Shown: piece by piece, positions 6,643 to 8,665 of the stretch
Layout: each line of letters starts with the position of its first letter
Position numbering within the stretch: the first letter of the stretch is position 1
Source of the DNA: Bacteroidales bacterium
GTDB taxonomy: Bacteria; Bacteroidota; Bacteroidia; Bacteroidales; NBLH01
Assembly: GCA_029933755.1 (NCBI GenBank)
Contig: JAOZNO010000120.1
Span: 1 to 8,665, forward strand
DNA length: 8,665 nucleotides
Reading direction: 5' to 3'
Program-made: the position numbers and the translations under genes
The notes under the pieces: generated by a model
Database searches by the model: none
What the model saw: only the letters and a program-made list of their open reading frames with translations
What the model was told of the DNA's origin: nothing

Positions 6643-6876
6643 ATGAATTTAGATACAAGAAAGTTGTCGTTTATTCAGGAATTTCTTTTAATTCAAAACA
6701 AAGATCTTGTAATTGAGATGGAGCAGCTGTTAATGAAACGTAAATTAGAATTACTCGAAAAAGGATTAATACCAATGAGTACAATTCAGTTTAATGATGA
6801 AATTGACCTAGCTTTAGAGGATTCTGAAAACGATAAAGTTATAAAAGCTACTGAACTAAAAGAGAAATGGAGTTAG
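6643..6876 (+). CDS. Antitoxin of a RelE/ParE-type toxin-antitoxin pair
   Basis: This is a 77-residue, mostly helical, charged protein placed directly before a RelE/ParE-like toxin gene with a 10-bp overlap (6867-6876), which is the usual antitoxin position and size. The N-terminal half (residues 1-40) is predicted helical, with alternating Leu/Ile and charged residues. The second half, PMSTIQFNDEIDLALEDSEN (44-63) followed by a stretch ending in ELKEKWS, resembles the C-terminal toxin-binding part of short Bacteroidota antitoxins (pattern: hydroxyl-rich start, F/I-D-A, acidic stretch, K-E-W end). No ribbon-helix-helix or helix-turn-helix can be made out with confidence. The assignment rests on gene context and this weak similarity. 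The start is supported by the -7 box 17 bp upstream. Confidence 0.75.
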   Translation: MNLDTRKLSFIQEFLLIQNKDLVIEMEQLLMKRKLELLEKGLIPMSTIQFNDEIDLALEDSENDKVIKATELKEKWS

Positions 6877-7199
6877 AAGTATATTGGACTCGATTCGCTG
6901 AAGGTAAGCTTGACGACATATATAATTATTATGAACTTAAGGCAAGTGCTAAAATTGCCAGAGGAATGATAATTGGCATCATTGACAAAACCATTTTACT
7001 GGAAAAAAGTCCTTTTGTTGGACAGAAAGAAGAACTTTTATCTGACCGTCCTCAAAATTTCAGATACTTAGTATTTAAAAATTACAAAATCATCTATTGG
7101 ATTAATCAAAACAAGAAAAGAATAGATGTTGTCAATGTCTTCAATACAAGACAAAATCCCTCTAAAATGAAATCCTTTCCTACCGAAACTTATAAGTAA
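6867..7199 (+). CDS. RelE/ParE superfamily toxin
   Basis: The 110-residue protein has the typical order of this fold: an N-terminal strand and helix VYWTRFAEGKLDDIYNYYEL (5-24), a second helix with the L-x3-P-x-x-G turn LEKSPFVGQKEEL (45-57), then the strands FRYLVFKNYKIIYWI (65-79) and RIDVVNVFNTRQNP (85-98). Arg66, Tyr73, Tyr77, Thr94 and Arg95 fall at positions usually conserved in ParE/RelE-like toxins. Whether it attacks gyrase (ParE-like) or ribosome-bound mRNA (RelE-like) cannot be decided; the YKIIY and VFNTRQNP pattern is common to the plasmid-stabilisation (ParE) branch. The ATG GAG TTA start lies within the antitoxin's last codons, so translation is coupled. No frameshift or truncation is seen. 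Confidence 0.85.
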   Translation: MELEVYWTRFAEGKLDDIYNYYELKASAKIARGMIIGIIDKTILLEKSPFVGQKEELLSDRPQNFRYLVFKNYKIIYWINQNKKRIDVVNVFNTRQNPSKMKSFPTETYK

Positions 7200-7240
7200 A
7201 AAATGATCCTGTATCAAATTAAAAAGAATAATACATACTG

Positions 7241-8236
7241 ATGACAAAAAATAAAATTTTAGCAGTATTTATACTCACTCTAAGTTTGAATTCATGCAAC
7301 ACCAAACAGTACTACAAAATTCGGGGATTTACACAAGGAACCACTTATAGCATTATTTATAAAGGCAGTAAAAACTATGAATCTGAAATAGACGATTTAC
7401 TACACCAGTTTGATATGAGCCTTTCAACTTATGTGGATAGTTCAATTATTTCAAGAATCAACAAGAATGAGAAGAATGTAGAAACTGATGAATTATTTGA
7501 ACAATTTTTTGAAAAATCACGAGAGGTTTATAACAAATCAGATGGTTATTTTGACATTACGGTAGCACCATTAGTGAATGCATACGGTTTTGGCTTTGCA
7601 AAAAAATCAGATGTTGATAGTGTTTTAATCGACAGTATTATGGCGTTCGTAGGGATGAATAAGCTTGACTTTCAAAATGGAAAACTGATTAAGTCAGACC
7701 CTCGTGTTATGCTTGATGGTAATGCCATTGCGCAGGGACAATCTGTTGATTTTATTGCTGATTTCCTGATAGACCAGGGAGTGTTAAATTATCTTGTAGA
7801 AATTGGTGGCGAAGTTCGTGCTCAAGGTATCAATGACCATGCTGAAACCTGGCGTGTTGGAATTGATAAACCTATTGATTATTCTGATGAACAAAATAGA
7901 TCTTTACAGGCTATTATTCGATTAAAGAATAAATCGCTTGCTACTTCTGGTAATTATCGTAAGTTTTACGAAAAAGATGGCGTAAAGTATGGTCATTCAA
8001 TTAATCCTAAAACAGGTAAACCTGCAATGCAATCAATATTAAGTGCTACCATTATTGCAGATGATTGTATGACAGCCGATGCCTATGCCACTACCTGTAT
8101 GGTAATTGGCCTTGAAAAATCAAAAGTGTTACTTTCAAAAATGAAAGAACTGGATGCTTACCTTATTTATACTGACCCTGATGATGGCAGCTATCAGGTT
8201 TTTATGACAGAAGGGGCTAAGGATATGATAGAATAA
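7241..8236 (+). CDS. apbE: FAD:protein FMN transferase, lipoprotein (ApbE)
   Basis: ApbE transfers FMN from FAD to a threonine of target proteins and is required to flavinylate NqrB and NqrC. The 331 residues start with a lipoprotein signal (MTKNKILAVFILTLSLNSC; lipobox LNSC, lipidated Cys19), placing the enzyme on the outer face of the inner membrane or in the periplasm. Family blocks in order are FTQGTTYSI (30-38), SDGYFDITVAPLVNAYGFG (100-118), LDGNAIAQGQSVD (158-170), EIGGEVRAQG (187-196), ATSGNYRKF (234-242), GHSINPKTGKP (251-261) and MTADAYATT (277-285), where Asp280 and Thr284 are the likely Mg2+-binding and catalytic positions. GQSVD replaces the more usual GYxVD. The start is 41 bp after the toxin stop; no promoter or terminator is visible in that gap, so it may be read from the toxin-antitoxin promoter. 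Confidence 0.95.
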   Translation: MTKNKILAVFILTLSLNSCNTKQYYKIRGFTQGTTYSIIYKGSKNYESEIDDLLHQFDMSLSTYVDSSIISRINKNEKNVETDELFEQFFEKSREVYNKSDGYFDITVAPLVNAYGFGFAKKSDVDSVLIDSIMAFVGMNKLDFQNGKLIKSDPRVMLDGNAIAQGQSVDFIADFLIDQGVLNYLVEIGGEVRAQGINDHAETWRVGIDKPIDYSDEQNRSLQAIIRLKNKSLATSGNYRKFYEKDGVKYGHSINPKTGKPAMQSILSATIIADDCMTADAYATTCMVIGLEKSKVLLSKMKELDAYLIYTDPDDGSYQVFMTEGAKDMIE

Positions 8237-8292
8237 ATGTGTGGATTTGGTACTTCGACTCAGTAAGCAATTAGGAAGTTTGGAAATAAGGT

Positions 8293-8323
8293 GACTTGCA
8301 AAGTTTTTAAAACTTGGAAAGTC
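8293..8323. repeat. 31-bp near-perfect palindrome after apbE
   Basis: GACTTGCAAAGTTTT, a central T, then AAAACTTGGAAAGTC form arms that match at 13 of 15 positions, with a perfect inner core AAGTTTT-T-AAAACTT (8301-8315). It lies 57 bp after the apbE stop and could act as a transcript-end hairpin, although the stem is AT-rich. From memory, GACTTGCAAAGTTTT-type palindromes recur between genes in Bacteroidota genomes. Confidence 0.6.
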
Positions 8324-8368
8324 TTGGTATTGAAAAGATGAGAGGATGTGGAAATATTTGTCCTAATT

Positions 8369-8395
8369 CGTCATTGAACCGAAGGTATTACCTTC
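8369..8395. repeat. CGTCATTG followed by a 15-bp palindrome
   Basis: CGTCATTGAACC (8369-8380) runs directly into GAAGGTA-T-TACCTTC (8381-8395), a perfect 7-bp inverted repeat. The CGTCATTG start is shared with the repeat units downstream, so this may be a degenerate or truncated member of the same family. Confidence 0.45.
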
Positions 8396-8405
8396 ATTTA
8401 ATGCT

Positions 8406-8464
8406 CGTCATGGTGAGGAACAGCCTGTCCCGCCTAAGCGGGAAAGCCATACCCAGAAGTATCC
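8406..8464 (+). repeat. Intergenic palindromic repeat unit 1 (CGTCAT...AGAAGTATCC)
   Basis: The unit starts CGTCATGGTGAGGAAC (8406-8421), contains the hairpin TCCCGC-CTAA-GCGGGA (8428-8443) and ends AGAAGTATCC (8455-8464). Its ends match those of the two other units in this region. The hairpin is GC-rich in an AT-rich context. Confidence 0.55.
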
Positions 8465-8505
8465 TCTGCAGTTTATTCATTGAATAAGCCACTTTCGTTT
8501 TTGTA

Positions 8506-8600
8506 GGAGATTGCTTCTCCACTTTTCTTTTTGTTGCTTTTCAACTTAATAATTATTTTAGTGCTTTGTTTATCAGTAGTGTATGTGGTTCGCAATGACG
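8506..8600 (-). repeat. Intergenic palindromic repeat unit 2, inverted (CGTCATTGCG...AGAAGCAATCTCC)
   Basis: Read on the minus strand the unit begins CGTCATTGCGAACCAC (8600 to 8585) and ends GTGGAGAAGCAATCTCC (8522 to 8506). CCAC and GTGG can pair, enclosing an AT-rich loop of about 60 bp that includes a small hairpin at 8533-8545. The final GGAGATTGCTTCTCC (plus strand, 8506-8520) is itself a 5-bp inverted repeat. The long loop distinguishes it from units 1 and 3. Confidence 0.55.
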
Positions 8601-8632
8601 AATACAATTTGGGCTGTGGTTTATTCAACGCT

Positions 8633-8665
8633 CGTCATTACGATCCGCTGGCTAGCGGAGAAGTA
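8633..8665 (+). repeat. Intergenic palindromic repeat unit 3, cut by the window edge
   Basis: The unit starts CGTCATTACGA (8633-8643), contains the hairpin TCCGCT-GGCT-AGCGGA (8644-8659) and reaches AGAAGTA at the window end, where units 1 and 2 have AGAAGTATCC and AGAAGCAATC. It is probably completed within a few bases beyond the window. Confidence 0.55.

Larger units (their letters stand above)
8237..8665. other. 429-bp non-coding region with palindromic repeats
   Basis: No convincing ORF or tRNA is present. The stretch 8237-8292 is featureless, and from 8293 to the window end it is a mosaic of short palindromes and repeat units listed separately. Base composition is visibly more GC-rich within the repeats than in the flanking DNA. 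Additional small hairpins are TTATTC-ATT-GAATAA (8473-8487) and GTTG-CTTTT-CAAC (8533-8545). No T-tract-backed terminator follows apbE, so the 8293-8323 palindrome is the best candidate for ending its transcript. Confidence 0.7.

Noticed and set aside
8237..8665. CRISPR array in the repeat-rich right end
   Set aside because: The repeats are palindromic, unequal in length, in both orientations and without regular spacers.

Overview
The window is dominated by a complete sodium-translocating NADH:quinone oxidoreductase operon, nqrABCDEF (331-6153, + strand). It is followed by a small RelE/ParE-type toxin-antitoxin pair (6643-7199) and by apbE (7241-8236), which encodes the flavin transferase that matures Na+-NQR subunits. 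The organism is most likely a member of the Bacteroidota. The DNA is AT-rich and Shine-Dalgarno sites are weak or absent. Two promoters carry the TAnnTTTG -7 box typical of that phylum (295-302 and 6618-6625), and NqrC and NqrF have features I associate with Bacteroidota homologues. A genus cannot be named from this window.

Layout: at the left edge (87 to 1, minus strand) there may be the start of a divergent gene with a signal-peptide-like N-terminus; this is uncertain. A 243-bp AT-rich gap leads to the nqrA promoter. The six nqr genes follow with gaps of 6 to 36 bp. A 489-bp gap after nqrF holds several palindromes, including a roughly 100-bp imperfect hairpin (6358-6459) that looks like a dispersed or MITE-like element, and a strong intrinsic terminator (6530-6564). 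The toxin-antitoxin pair has its own promoter and overlapping genes, and apbE begins 41 bp after it with no visible terminator between. The last 429 bp are non-coding and contain a cluster of palindromic intergenic repeats, three of which share a common plan (CGTCAT start, internal hairpin, AGAAGYA end).

How the genes work together: NqrF takes electrons from NADH through FAD and a [2Fe-2S] centre. They pass through the NqrD/NqrE iron-sulfur site, the covalent FMNs of NqrC (Thr212) and NqrB (Thr217) and riboflavin to quinone, with Na+ pumped out through NqrB. ApbE attaches the two covalent FMNs. All ligand and flavin-attachment residues needed for function are visible, so the complex should be active.

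The core is well-known biology, and I do not see an undescribed multi-gene system. The points worth a second look are the insertion of a toxin-antitoxin module and hairpin element between nqrF and its maturase gene, the SGGT (rather than SGAT) flavinylation site in NqrC, the long hairpin element with a 44-codon ORF across it, and the repeat cluster at the right edge.
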